A DNA stretch of 64,000 nucleotides from Symbiodinium natans (Eukaryota > Sar > Dinophyceae > Suessiales > Symbiodiniaceae): the NCBI GenBank assembly GCA_905221605.1, contig CAJNDS010001957.1, positions 568,438 to 632,437 of the forward strand. Reading direction: 5' to 3'. The notes below the pieces were generated by a model. That model made no database searches. It saw nothing but the letters and a program-made list of their open reading frames with translations, and had not been told where the DNA came from. Below are positions 1-10,208 of this stretch, one piece after another. Made by a program: the position numbers and the translations under genes. Position 1 is the stretch's first letter, and each line of letters starts with the position of its first letter.

Positions 1-3
1 TCC

Positions 4-903
4 TTGCACATCCTCCGCGCTGCGTGGTGCGGTGGTGGCCACATTAGCTTCGAACACCCTGCCAACAGCCTTGCCTGGCTCGAGACCCAGGCTTTTCTTA
101 AGCACGTTTCCGCCGATCTCAACTGCATTGCGGCTTGTCGGTTTGGGGCAGATTGGTACAAACGTTGGCTCTTTGCTTGCACTTGGCGGGATATGCAGGG
201 CTTGGCGTGTGCTTGCAATCACGCTCCCGACAGCCACCAACAGGTGGTTGGTGCTCGCAACTCGGATGCCACCTGGGCCTCAGCTGCTACTTCTGAGTTC
301 CCTCCTGCACTGGCGGAGGCGTATGTGGCTGCTGCGCTGCCCTTGTTCGAGACGTGTGCAGATCCAGTTGATTTGTCCTTGGCCCAGCTCCCCTTCCTTG
401 TACCCAAGAAGGGCATGCACTCTCCTCCTTTTGGCACGCAAGATGGCGGCGGCATCTTTTCCTGCCCTGATTGGTCTAAGCCCCCTAGCGATGCTGTGGA
501 TGTCTTTGACGGCTTGCGCCAAGAACTTGTGCATTACCTGTTGTCTCGCAAGGCACCTCTTCGCCTTCAGGAGCATGTTCAAAGTCAATGCGAGGATGCT
601 CTGTTTTCCGCGGATGAAGTGGCTCTTCGCGCCATGTGGTCCTCCTGGTTCACTCGCAAGGGCTGGCCTGCCCCCGATTGGAAAGTTCCACCTTCTCAGC
701 CATATTGTCTTCATGCCCTCTCCGCTTTGTCCCGAGCCATGGGCGATCGAGATGACATGCTGTTTCCTTGCCTGTTGGAGGGCATCCCCACTGGTTTCTT
801 CAATGACATCCCGAGGAGCAACGTCTTCATCCCGGTGGAAGACGTGGGCAGCCTGGCCTCCGATGATCAACTGCAGATTTGCGAGAGCAATTGGCAGGGC
901 CCG
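4..903 (+). pseudogene. N-terminal part of retroelement polyprotein (frame-broken)
   Basis: This frame is open from the left edge and reads sensibly to about residue 298 (…DDQLQICESNWQG). After that the coherent protein continues in the other forward frame as RENPAILHELVQKEV. It therefore represents the region upstream of the RT domain in the same polyprotein. It contains a W-rich block (DWYKRWLFACTWRD) and a TWASAATSEFPPALAEAY block that I associate with dinoflagellate retroelement polyproteins. No catalytic motif is present. The real N-terminus lies outside the window, so the first methionine here is not a reliable start. The open frame continues nominally to 1026, but the last ~40 codons look like out-of-frame sequence. 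Confidence 0.6.
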
Positions 904-2639
904 CACGGGAGAACCCTGCTATCCTGCACGAGTTGGTGCAGAAAGAAGTCGATGAAGGATGGCTGGAAGAGGTTCCTCTCCCCGAGGCAAAGCAACGTTG
1001 GGATAAAATCGCGGTTGCCAAGCTGAACGTGGTCCTTGCTGAAAACAAGAAGCCCCGCTTGATCATGGATGGGACTATCAGTGGGACCAACCCGAGCTGT
1101 TTCATGAACGAGAAGTACAATCTCCCTGGCCTGCAGGATGTTCGCTCTTGCTTTCCTCTTCGCGGGTGCCACTCTCAGCACGCAGGTTTCAGTTTGGATA
1201 TCCGGGCTGCGCACAAAGCAATCCGTATCAAGGAATCGGAGCGTGGTCTGTGCGGCATTAAGTTGGAAGATGGCCGCCATTACTGGTATCGCGTGTGCCC
1301 CTTTGGTACGAATTTCTCAGCTCTTTGGTGGGCGCGGCTTTCATCCTTCATGATCAGGGTTTTCCATCTTCTATTATGGGTCGCACATATGCTCAGCATT
1401 TATGTGGACGATCTTTTACTGGTCCAGGATGATGCTGTGGTGGCAGTGTTCGGCAGCTTGCTTCTCTCTTTCTGCCAATCCTTCGGGATTCCTCTTTCCT
1501 GGGCCAAGGTACAACTCAGTCATGAGCTGAAGTGGTTGGGCTGGTGTTTTAACTTTCGCGCCGGAACGTTCTGGGTTCCAGAAGATAAGCGGACCAAGCT
1601 GCTGCAACAGATTCGGGTTCTTCTCAGAAAAGGTCCTGTCGAGAAACAGGCCCTAGAGCAGACCGTGGGTCTGTTGATGTGGATAACTCAGGCATCGGTG
1701 CAGCTGCGCCCCTGGCTTTGCAACCTTTGGCGGGACCTTCAACGTCCGGCAGCGACAAACTTCAGCATCTCTTCCAGTGAATGGCAGACGCTCAAGGATC
1801 ACCTGGATGAGAACTTGCGGTTCTGTTCTACCCCGCCTGGGACGGCCATTCCATGCGGTGCTACCTTGATCTCTGCCCGACACGTCCCACTTCGCAGCAA
1901 GGCAGATCTGTGCAAGGTCCCTTTGACAACTCGTCGCGTCTACATGCGGATTGCTGACCCGCAACACCGGAAGCGGCATGTGTCTGAGGCGAGCCGTCGC
2001 TTCTTGCTCTTCTGGGAGGACTGGTGTCTCCAGTCTCCATCACTCACATGCTTGCAACCTTCTTGCAGGGCGATCTCCGCAACACTTGCAGCCGATGCGT
2101 TTGCTTCCAGCCAGTGCATTGGGATTGGGGGCTTTCTTCGTGTCCAGGGTTCCTCGGCAATTTGGTTCAGTGAACGTTTTGCTCTCTCCGATATGCAATG
2201 CTTGGGGGTGCCTCTCGCCCCGGATGCTCAGAAGAACATTGGGTGCTGGGAACTGCTCGCCCAGATGGCCTTGCTCATCCTCTTTGCGGAGGTCTGTCCG
2301 GGTGGTCGTGCTGGCTTGTCGCTCCGCACCTTCTGCGATAACAGCGCGGCTGAGTCAGCAGGCAATCGCATGCTGACAACTTCCAGCCCCCTATGCTTCT
2401 TCGCGCAGCAACTGGCGTGTCTTTCATTCAAGCTCGGCCTCACCTTGGACATCCAGCACATCTCCGGCTTTCGCAATACAGAAGCAGATTTCTTGAGTAG
2501 ATGGCAGCCGCCGGAGGAGTTGCAGCACGGGTTTGAGCTCTTGTACAGGTATCGATTTCCTGTGGCTCGCATTTGGCAGTCGCATCATGATGTGCGTCTT
2601 TTTCCCGCAGATACAAAGCTGCTGTGGCAGCCCCCATGA
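879..2639 (+). CDS. Reverse transcriptase-RNase H region of retroelement
   Basis: The 586-residue frame carries an RT domain. Motif A is FSLDIRAAHKAI and the catalytic box is YVDD (1401-1412, about residue 175). A thumb/connection region follows, then a DIRS-like RNase H with DAFASSQCIGIGG, ELLAQMALL, FCDNSAAES and the terminal HISGFRNTEADFLSRW segment. The enzyme would copy element RNA into DNA and remove the RNA template. The coherent protein enters this frame at about residue 10 from the upstream frame, so the ATG at 879 is not a true start. The C-terminal ~50 residues after the RNase H end in a normal stop. All key acidic residues seem present, so the RT-RH half could still be active if the frame change were bypassed. 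Confidence 0.8.
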   Translation: MREQLAGPARENPAILHELVQKEVDEGWLEEVPLPEAKQRWDKIAVAKLNVVLAENKKPRLIMDGTISGTNPSCFMNEKYNLPGLQDVRSCFPLRGCHSQHAGFSLDIRAAHKAIRIKESERGLCGIKLEDGRHYWYRVCPFGTNFSALWWARLSSFMIRVFHLLLWVAHMLSIYVDDLLLVQDDAVVAVFGSLLLSFCQSFGIPLSWAKVQLSHELKWLGWCFNFRAGTFWVPEDKRTKLLQQIRVLLRKGPVEKQALEQTVGLLMWITQASVQLRPWLCNLWRDLQRPAATNFSISSSEWQTLKDHLDENLRFCSTPPGTAIPCGATLISARHVPLRSKADLCKVPLTTRRVYMRIADPQHRKRHVSEASRRFLLFWEDWCLQSPSLTCLQPSCRAISATLAADAFASSQCIGIGGFLRVQGSSAIWFSERFALSDMQCLGVPLAPDAQKNIGCWELLAQMALLILFAEVCPGGRAGLSLRTFCDNSAAESAGNRMLTTSSPLCFFAQQLACLSFKLGLTLDIQHISGFRNTEADFLSRWQPPEELQHGFELLYRYRFPVARIWQSHHDVRLFPADTKLLWQPP

Positions 2640-2715
2640 GCTCAGTCGTCACACTTGAATGTTTGGGGCTTTCCAGGCGTTCCTCCTTCACTTTAGGATG
2701 TGGCAGTTCTAAAGT

Positions 2716-2968
2716 GGGGAATGTCTTTTGGTTCGCATGAATCGGTAATGTGTTCATGCTGCATGCTCACCTTTGATGCTTCGACCGCCACATCCAAAAA
2801 GTGAAGGAGTGTTTCGTCCGATGGTCCTTTGTGCAGTGGAGTGCATAGATCCGATTCGCGTGAGATATCTTCTGCATTCATCTTGTGGATTTGGCGAATG
2901 CGGGTGTGCGTTGTGAAAGATTTCCTTTGCTGTGCTTTGGGCGATGGCTGATAGTAAAATATAAACGT
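2716..2968. repeat. Direct repeat copy A (partial duplicate of a minus-strand exon)
   Basis: About 250 bp here match 3354-3618 almost base for base. The only large difference is a 14-nt segment (gaacatctacaaca on the minus strand) that is missing from this copy. The flanks on both sides differ, so the duplication has sharp ends. On the minus strand this copy carries a broken version of the residues encoded by copy B, and its reading frame is disrupted by the 14-nt difference. Confidence 0.85.
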
Positions 2969-3057
2969 ATCTTGTGTTTACTCAAGGATGTTTTTATTTT
3001 ACTTCAACTGAGCTGTCACTTTGCTTGCGTATCAGCCATCGGCCCAAAGTGAGAGAC

Positions 3058-3762
3058 TCATGTCTGGACATGACATACTTCGCATGCGTGAGCAATTTTG
3101 TGATCCCACCCTCCCGCCCTTGGATTGTCTCTGGGGGTGGTGTGCTCTTTTGTTTTCCCTCGGGATTCGAGCCAGTTGCAGGAGGCTTTTGCTCGCATGG
3201 AGATGAAATCTCCCACACTTTCGATAATGGCATGTCTTGTGCCATTTTTCACTTCCAATGTGGTGTCCCACTTTTTCGAGCGCCTGAATCTTGCGCCCAA
3301 GAACTCTGGCACGTCGGCAAGCCGTGGTGCTACTCTGTATAGCCCTCCTTGGGGGGGAATGTCTTTTGGTTCGCATGAATCGGTAATGTGTTCATGCTGC
3401 ATGCTCACCTTTGATGCTTCGACCGCCACATCCAAAAAGTGAAGGAGTGTTTCGTCCGATGGTCCTTTGTGCAGTGGAGTGCATAGATCCGATTCGCGTG
3501 AGATATCTTCTGCATTCATCTTGTTGTTGTAGATGTTCGGATTTGGCGAATGCGGGTGTGCGTTGTGAAAGATTTCCTTTGCTGTGCTTTGGGCGATGGC
3601 TGATAGTAAAATATAAACCTTCTGGCTCAAGGTGAGGTTCTCTTTGACCGAGTAAGAAGCAAGAGCAATGATGCAGTGCGGATCGGATACCTCAGAGTTG
3701 CCAAACCAAGACACGAGGTCAGGAAAAAGGCGATCTGAAGTCTTTTTCCACGAGTTGGCAAG
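3058..3762 (-). CDS. Exon of an unrecognised minus-strand gene
   Basis: A minus-strand frame is open for ~234 codons, from a TTAG splice-acceptor-like site at about 3763-3766 to a stop at 3058. The protein begins LANSWKKTSDRLFPDLVSWF and continues as a mixed, mostly soluble sequence with HNAHPHSPNPN, SDLCTPLHKGPSDETLL and a basic C-terminus. The composition looks like real coding sequence: there are no long low-complexity runs and charged residues are balanced. I do not recognise the family. The frame stays open upstream of the first ATG (at 3714), which is why I treat the start as a splice junction. A partial duplicate lies just downstream at 2716-2968. Upstream exons on the minus strand were not found. 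Confidence 0.45.
   Translation of the reverse strand, partial: LANSWKKTSDRLFPDLVSWFGNSEVSDPHCIIALASYSVKENLTLSQKVYILLSAIAQSTAKEIFHNAHPHSPNPNIYNNKMNAEDISRESDLCTPLHKGPSDETLLHFLDVAVEASKVSMQHEHITDSCEPKDIPPQGGLYRVAPRLADVPEFLGARFRRSKKWDTTLEVKNGTRHAIIESVGDFISMRAKASCNWLESRGKTKEHTTPRDNPRAGGWDHKIAHACEVCHVQT
3354..3618. repeat. Direct repeat copy B (within the intact minus-strand exon)
   Basis: This is the second copy of the ~250-bp direct repeat at 2716-2968 and keeps the 14 nt that copy A lacks. It lies wholly inside an open minus-strand frame, so it is probably the parental copy. Confidence 0.85.
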
Positions 3763-3769
3763 CTAAGTA

Positions 3770-5250
3770 CCCTCGGCAGCTGTGGACGCCATGCCAGCAA
3801 GATTGGAGATTGGATTCATCGCAAACGCTGATCAAGGGTCTAGTGCCCAGCGGCCAGCCTGCGGGCTTGCTGAATGAAGCCGATGTCCAAGGCGACCTAC
3901 GCAATGTTTTGCTCTCTCGGTGTTATTGCTGTGTTGCGAGAGTACGAAAGTGTTCAGAAACATGCGGAGAGATGACGGATGGACCGTATGATGCACATTC
4001 GCAACACTTAGACGACTACCGCGTCGTGTACATACGCAGCTGTTGTCCTGAACAGCTGCTTGACAACGTCCTCTATTGCTTTCCGTGCAGAAGCCAGCGT
4101 CTCGGAGCTGGGGTGCCATCAGCATTTACACAACAGTTGATCTGAGCAGTGAGGTCGTGGCAATCGGCACTTGCACGTCACCGTGCCCGCGAGATTCTGT
4201 TCCAAGACGACTGACGCTGATGAGAAATGGCATTGAGGTGCAGCTTCTTCTGCTTCTTCGGACATCTGCAATTCTCGGCTGCGTTGCGTCCCCTGTGAGG
4301 CCCATCTGCCGGAGCAGGCACAAGAGTTGCAAGGTTTGAGACCGTTGCTCCAGACACTACGACATGTGACTCTGGGGTGTGAGCACTAGTGTGTCAATAG
4401 CAGCCACATTGTCAACTGGCACGTTTGCAGTAATATCCAAGTCTCGAGTCTCAAACGATTACAGGCCAGCTGGTCAAAGCGCTCTTAGTTGTGCGTGCAC
4501 AGACGCAATCAACCCATTTGGAGAAGTCGCCAGGGGGAAGGAGCGCTTGCGTTGCTTGGTTCAGCCAGTGCTCACTTGCCAGCATGATTTGCGCTTCAAG
4601 CATGACAGAAATTTGCAAGTGTTGTCCAGCCCTGCCGTGAGCATGTGCCTGGCTGATCCGTGAATGAACTGAGCTCGGATTTTCTTTCCCCTCCCATCTC
4701 GGGGCATGTGGGCACTCCATGCTTGGTCCATCCGGACTAGGCTGGTTTTGCTCGCCTGAACACATTCCAGTGCTGCTTCGTGGGATGTGTCCGTGCCTCT
4801 TCGACTGCAGCTGCCGAGCTTTTCCTCCTTAGTGACGTCAGCACCTCCCCAGCGCGCCAGTGTAAAAAGAGAGAGTCTAGCTGTGGCGCCAGTGACATTT
4901 TTTGCAACATGTCAAAAGGTGGTGAGGCTGAGGTCCATTGCAAGTGACTGCTCATGCATTCTGTTGCCTCTTCTGTACTCAGGATGCTTTCATGTACATG
5001 CGGTGTACATGTGTCTCTGCTCCATTTTCTTTAAAAGGGCTTTGGAAAGTGTTGCAGCAGCGAATTTAGAAATAAGGTCCAGAATGTTCAGGATGAGTAG
5101 TCAGTTCAATGTTTAAAGCGATCTTTGTGAGAGAGTTCACATCAGCAGCTCCCAGGTCGGATTAGGTGTTAGTGAAAGAAAAGGTCTCACTTAAGTCGAG
5201 TTGCAAGACACACAGCTGTTTCGGGACCAAGAACAGCCGAGACGTATTTT
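3770..5250. other. No supported gene (about 1.5 kb)
   Basis: Several short open frames overlap on both strands, but none has a recognisable domain, a clear initiation context or matching splice sites. The stretch is most simply intronic or intergenic DNA between the minus-strand exon at 3.1-3.8 kb and the plus-strand exon ending at 6417. Confidence 0.5.
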
Positions 5251-5426
5251 CAAATGTCCACTATGTTCCTTGGCATGTACGTAGCAGGGCGGGGGTCTCT
5301 AGCCGTTTTTCCCTGTGTAGCTGTGTGTCTTCCCAAGGAAGGGATCATGGTACGCCATGGTGCGCGCGTTTTCTATTTTGCATGTGTGCTCATAGCTGAA
5401 GAGGCGGCTGCGAGAAGCATTTCAGC

Positions 5427-6417
5427 GTGCCCGACTATGCAAAGCTTCCGACACTGCCACATCGTGAAGAACCAGACCATAGTGGGTACGAGACACTTGG
5501 TGTTGCGAGGGCACTGCAGCGGACCAATTGTTGTCCGCGCCGGCTTCACCGCAACCCAAAAGCTCGAGGACACCGTCCAACCTTCAGATTTGCTGCAGCA
5601 TTTGGAAGGGCTAGAACATGAAGTCTTCGTCCCCGAACTACAGCAAGCACTAAGACATGTGCGTGGCAGTCTGCACTTGCAGAGTTTGCGTAGTATTCGA
5701 CGTGAAGCCCAAGCGGTGGCAGCAGCAACTGCGGTGGGGCAGCTTCACCATGGAGTGAACACTGCCATCGATGTTTGCACTTTAACTTCGCCTCAGGACC
5801 CCAACCTGCACGTACGTCTAGAAGTCTACAAGGGATTTAGGTGTTCCGTTCTTCACTGGCTGCAGGAAAACACAAAGCAGGGTAAAAAGCAGGGTAAGCA
5901 CATGCGATGCAGTTTGCCGCCTCAGCCATTTGACTATATATCTTTTTTTTTGCTGTACCTTAGGGATTTGCTCTGGCTGGAAGAGGCTGGATCAGGGCAT
6001 CCTGACCCACGCAGTGGCAACAGCATGCTGCGGAGAGCGGCCAGATATGTATGGACCGATTTGGGAAGTTCGAACTCGGTGGATGTGACCGAGAGGGTCA
6101 ATGTGTTTCGCAGGTATCTGAGGGACTTGGCCAGTCTTGCTTCACAAGCAAACAAACACGTGCCGGTTGGAAGGGTGCTGGACGCCTTCTACACAGCAGC
6201 AAACGAATCCGCCACTACGCCACGAATGCTTTGCCGACAAGTTCTTGGATCCATTTTGCAGGCTGTCGCGCACGAGAGTTGGGATTTCCAACAGCAAGTC
6301 ATAAAGGAGGTCCAATTCAGCATGCTCAGCGTCCTGCAGAGTCCTGCTGATGCGCTGAGTCAAGGCAAGGACACGTTGCCAAAGTTGCTTTCCCAACATG
6401 ATCCTGATTGGCTGTGA
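5427..6417 (+). CDS. Unrecognised protein, long 3'-terminal exon
   Basis: A plus-strand frame runs open from 5254 to a TGA at 6417. I place the exon start near 5427, just after a pyrimidine-rich stretch ending in TTTCAG, because the residues before it look non-coding. The protein is alpha-helical in character, with amphipathic leucine-rich stretches such as LQHLEGLEHEVFVPELQQAL and RYLRDLASLASQ, and no catalytic motif I know. A GT…TTAG interval at 5894-5963, with a T-tract before the AG, looks like an intron, but its 70 nt would shift the frame while the read-through frame stays open. Either the intron is spliced with shifted ends or it is not an intron. Function unknown. Confidence 0.45.
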
Positions 6418-6419
6418 TT

Positions 6420-7060
6420 GTGCCAGGCATGCTATCCCTCCAAGGCCCAACGTCATCACAGCTGACTAGACCTGTTTAGGAGAGATACCAGCTTTGGCGT
6501 TCTGCGAGGCTCTGCAGGCACTGCTTCATCGCCATCCATTGTCGTCTGGGTGCGGGAGCTGATCCGCAAGGACTCTGCTGTGTGAGAGCAAATGCCAGTA
6601 CTTGGAGCGCGAGGTATCAGTAGCATTCAGTAGCTGAGTCCAGGGTTGGGGCATGGGTTTGGACGCTCGCCCGGCACACCACCATCGTCGGCAGGGGGCG
6701 GAGATTGGGGGCACACGTCCGTTCGTGGACAGGGGAGGGGCTTCGGGAAGCGGTTCGGTGCTGGGAGTTACAGCTGTTCCTTGCTGGAGTTTCAGTTTGC
6801 TGTCGGTTCATGTCTGCCGAAGTTTTGACCCACTCGACTTGCAGGATCGGACGGTCACGGAAAAGCTGAGGCCCAAGGAGGATTCCCATTGCCGGTCGTT
6901 TTGGAGCAGCACCTCTGTGCAGATAACGTCTCGTCAGGAGGACCCTGAGGGCGAGGACGAGCTCGAGCCGGCGTTTCAGGTGGAGTCGCCTCAGGCCATC
7001 GGACGCCGCGCGATGTGAAGTGGAGTTTGGTCGCATTTCGGCAAGCTTCTAGCACCTCCG
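6420..7060. other. No supported gene; possible decayed LINE tail
   Basis: Short open frames occur on both strands. The minus strand continues from the LINE fragment upstream (in minus orientation), but I cannot see reverse transcriptase motifs. The LINE copy therefore seems to be cut off before its RT domain, somewhere in or just before this stretch. Confidence 0.4.
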
Positions 7061-7063
7061 CTG

Positions 7064-7684
7064 TTAGGGGGGACAGCGGGGAGGCTTTGGCGGCATCCAG
7101 CAGAGTTTGGCCGATTGGTGGAGAACTTTACACCTCTCCCCAGATTTCGACCCATTGCTTCCTCCTGGCCCCTGGGCGCTCTTCGCCAGGGAGTTCTGGA
7201 AGGGTCGATCCAGGACTCGTTCACTCTTTTTGAGTGCACCATAGAGAGGCCGCATGCCTTTCGCCAGGCCCGCTTGGAGCCAATCCTTGTATTGGGCTTG
7301 CTGCTCCTTGGCTTTCTGCATCTGGAGGGCCGCCTCCTTGTGTCTGGCAGTGACACTTAGGTTCCTCCATTGCGGTTCTTGTGGAGAGCATTGCCTGTGC
7401 AGTTCTGCGAGGAAGTCAGGTCCTTCGGCAATGTCTTGGCACGCTTGGAGGGGGCCCAGGTCCGGGAGGTGTTTTTGGGAGGCGGGCACCTGTTGCAGGA
7501 TTCGGGCCATTCGTGCCCCGACCTCAGAGCCTTTGGCGGCAGTGGAGGGTCGCTGTAACACCAATGGTCCCCATGCACTGTGCCTGCACACACCAGCCTC
7601 TGCCGGTTCTTGGTGCGTCGTGGCATTGCTCCAGGCTTGCCGCCCATGTCGCCATTTGCCAGGTGCTCTGGTCCTCCGGGGCAA
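7064..7684 (-). pseudogene. LINE post-endonuclease linker fragment
   Basis: This is an Arg/Gln/Lys-rich helical stretch (HRQCSPQEPQWRNLSVTARH, then EAALQMQKAKEQQAQYKDWLQ). I associate it with the region between endonuclease and RT in dinoflagellate LINEs. It follows the endonuclease fragment on the minus strand after a frame change. No RT motif follows, so the element is truncated here. Confidence 0.45.
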
Positions 7685-8790
7685 AGGCCCTGTCCATTAT
7701 GGCGAAATGGGAGGGTTGCACCTCTTGCCAGTCTTGGTTCTTGAGGTCTGCTGTGAGCTTCGGGAACTGCAAAAGCTTCCAGGTTTTCCATTCGCTGGCA
7801 CCGTCCCTGACTCGGAGGTGTAATGCTGCATGGGGTTTCCATGGCAGACAGGTCCGCCAGGACCTCCAGGCTTCCACTCACAACCCCAAAGTCTAACTCC
7901 GCCCCATGATTGCATGTAGCCTCTCCTGTGGCTAGCATTCTCCCCCTCATAACTTGTATCAGGGTTGAGTCCTGGACTTCGGTGGGGTCCAGATTCCAAT
8001 CTCCCAGGATGATCCAGGGTTCTGGGAGGGTTCTTACGAAAGCCACCAGAGAGGCTAGCACCTCTGCATTGGTGGGACCATTTAGGCCTTCCGTGTCCCT
8101 CAAATATAGCGACACGATCGTGTAGTCCCACCGTCTCTGTCGCAGACCTACAGCCGTGTAGCCTGCCCCTTTGCATTGGTAGGTGGCTTTTTGCCACACT
8201 CCACTGTTGTGGGGAAAGGCACAGGCAGTGCCCCCCAGCCTTGTGCCTTTGTCCGACAAAGAGGCCGGCTCAGCATACAGATCCCAGCCCAGGGATTGCA
8301 TTGTGGCTCTCCTACTATGCAACATTTCCGGGGTGAGGTGGGTTTCCTGCAGGCACACCACCTTGGCTTTGGAGGAGGTAACCCACTCCAGTGCTCCATT
8401 GTTCAGACTGGTGACATTGGCACTCATGACCCCCAGGTACTGGTCAGGCGAGGCTGAAGGTTCAACCTTCTCGTGGGTGGGCTCTTCTGAGTCAGTGCCT
8501 TCTCCTTCAGTCGGTTCCTCTCCTTGCTGTTGCTGACTGCGCACCTGTGCTGGTGTCAGGGACTCTTCCTTCTTTGGGATCCCAGAGGCTATCACCTCCT
8601 TTGCTTGTCGAATAGCCTGGTGACATCCTCTCCTTGCTCTAAGGCATGCAGGACCATCCTGCACCAGCCCCAGGCCAGGGAGTCCTCCGCCATCACCTCT
8701 TCTTGGGCTTCGATGAAGTTTAAAATGGTGGCTTCCTTCGCCTGGAAGGGGTTCGCTTGATCTTCCAGGAGGTTGACCACCTCCTGCCAT
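7357..8790 (-). pseudogene. LINE APE-type endonuclease domain
   Basis: From about residue 120 of this frame the sequence is an endonuclease/exonuclease/phosphatase-fold nuclease: SANVTSLN (strand with catalytic Asn), CLQETHL with the metal-binding Glu, and GDWNLDP (Asp and Asn of the active site). In LINEs this enzyme nicks the target DNA to start target-primed reverse transcription. The domain remains coherent to about 7.88 kb. It then shifts into the frame of 7877-7524 (KTWKLLQFPKLTADLKNQDW) and again into that of 7684-7064. The C-terminal part of this frame (after GSLEVLADLS) is out of frame. The first ~55 residues are likewise unlikely to be real. Confidence 0.75.
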
Positions 8791-9263
8791 GTCATCTCCA
8801 AACCCAAGTCATCTGGGCTGCAGAGGGAAGGTGTCACCTTCTGGGCTTCATCCTTGCATTGTTTCGGGGAGGCGTCTTGGGTAACCAGAGGGTTCCCATC
8901 AGGGTTCACCTCCCAGGATGGCTTCATTTGTTCGCTTTCATCAAGGGCCTCATCATCTGTGAGGTCCAGCTTAAAAAACTTTGGCCCTGTGATCGGAACG
9001 CTTTCTGGCGACTCCTTTCCAGGCCGACAAAAGTGGCTGGGCTTCTGCCAGCCTTGTTCACAACCACTGCTGTTTGCAGTAAGTTGCTTCCCCAAGGCCT
9101 CCCTCAATCTTTTCCCATGTAGATTGATGTGAGCACCTTGTTTGTAATATTCTGCACACGCTATTAGGAACTGCTGGGCAGTTCGCAGCATGTGTTCCAG
9201 CCCTTGCTTGGGGTCGCACATTGGCTCTGTGGGGCCCTTGCTTTGGGGCTCCAGGCCCCACAC
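8592..9263 (-). pseudogene. LINE linker region between ORF1 domain and endonuclease
   Basis: This minus-strand frame continues the LINE protein with an acidic, helix-rich segment (CAEYYKQGAHINLHGKRL, then TDDEALDESEQMKPSWEV and WQEVVNLLEDQ). It ends at a stop just after FDKQRR. The protein then resumes in another frame as AIRQAKEVIASGIPKKEE, leading into the endonuclease. No enzyme motif is visible. Its place between the ORF1-like part and the endonuclease supports its identity; the function is unknown. Confidence 0.5.
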
Positions 9264-10104
9264 GCCGAGTCCCTAGGCCACCGGGCCAAACCCTGGCGGG
9301 GCATTGGCATTTCCGGGAGGCATCCCCTCCTAGTCTTTGCTTCTCTCTCCGCTTTAATTTCATGGAGTTTCCTCTCTTGCTCTTCGTTGTAAGCCTCAAT
9401 TCTTGGAGGATGCTGTCGACCTCCATGTCCGCAGCGGTTTCGCAGAAGACTCTCTCTTTGAGCAGACCTGAGCTTGCTTCGACTGCCTTCTGTGCCCTCT
9501 CGGCCTGCTCATTCAGCACTATCATTTCTTGCAGAAGCTGTCGTAATGACTCCTTCGCCATGTCAATGCGCTTCTGCAGGTCAATCTTCTGATCAGCGAT
9601 GTGCTTGAGCTTGCCAGCTGCACTTTGCCAGCTCTGGCTGGCCTGGCTTGCAGCTTGGGAGGGCGTCACCTCCTGACTGGCCTTGAGGCCTTTCAGGTAG
9701 GCTTTGACCTCCTCAGGCAGGGCGGCTTCGTGCTTCTGGCACAGGTCGGCGAGATCATCCACCTCTTCTTTGACCTGTGCCTTGGGTGGCTTATACCCTG
9801 CCTCCTTGAGGTTCTTTTGCACCTCTTCAGGCACACTGTCCCACGCCACTCCCAGGGCTTGCAGGACCTTGTTCGGCAGTGGTGCTTTCGGAGTCTTGGG
9901 CTTCTTTGGTGGTTGCCAGTAAGCTGCCTCGGCGACCGTAGGCCACTGTGGCTTCCACTTGCTCCAGTTCTGTCTCGCCTTGCGAATGCTGTTTGCCCAG
10001 GGTGTGCTGCACATCTTGCAGAGCTGGTTCTTCTTAGCCCTATCCGCCCAAATCCATCCTGCGCAGCTCGTACCACTGCAGCAGATGTACTCGCGGGGGG
10101 CCAT
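9058..10104 (-). pseudogene. LINE ORF1-like protein with N-terminal Cys pairs and coiled coil
   Basis: I take the ATG at 10104 as start because it opens MAPREYICCSGTSCAGWIW, with two Cys-rich pairs (ICCSGTSC and LCKMC) that look like a small zinc-binding module. A basic, W-rich segment follows, and then a long Glu/Lys/Gln-rich region with heptad-like spacing (about residues 170-250). This architecture fits nucleic-acid-binding ORF1 proteins of dinoflagellate LINEs. The coherent protein seems to leave this frame near 9.3 kb and resume in the frame of 9263-8592, so the last ~70 residues here are probably out of frame. Confidence 0.6.
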
Positions 10105-10208
10105 GGCTAAGAGGAAGGCACCTCCGGTAAACTGTCCTAGGCTGGCTACCAGGCAAGGAAGGCTGAGACCTCCGAAACTTTCCCTCAGGCTACTCCTTGG
10201 GCCGAAAA

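Larger units (their letters stand above)
1..2639 (+). mobile_element. DIRS/RT-RNase H-type retroelement, 5' end outside the window
   Basis: Two overlapping plus-strand reading frames together encode an RT-RNase H polyprotein. The N-terminal part lies in one frame up to about position 900 and continues in another frame to the stop at 2639. The RNase H region ends with a GFRNTEADFLSRW-like string, which is typical of DIRS/Ngaro-class RNase H domains. No LTR, recombinase or terminal repeat is visible, because the element runs off the left edge. The single frame change suggests a decayed copy, although a programmed frameshift cannot be excluded. Confidence 0.75.

Noticed and set aside
3610-3634. 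CTTCTGGCTCAAGG as a second spliced-leader relic
   Set aside because: Only the last ~12 bases resemble the leader, and the opposite strand is coding (NLTLSQKV) in a coherent exon.
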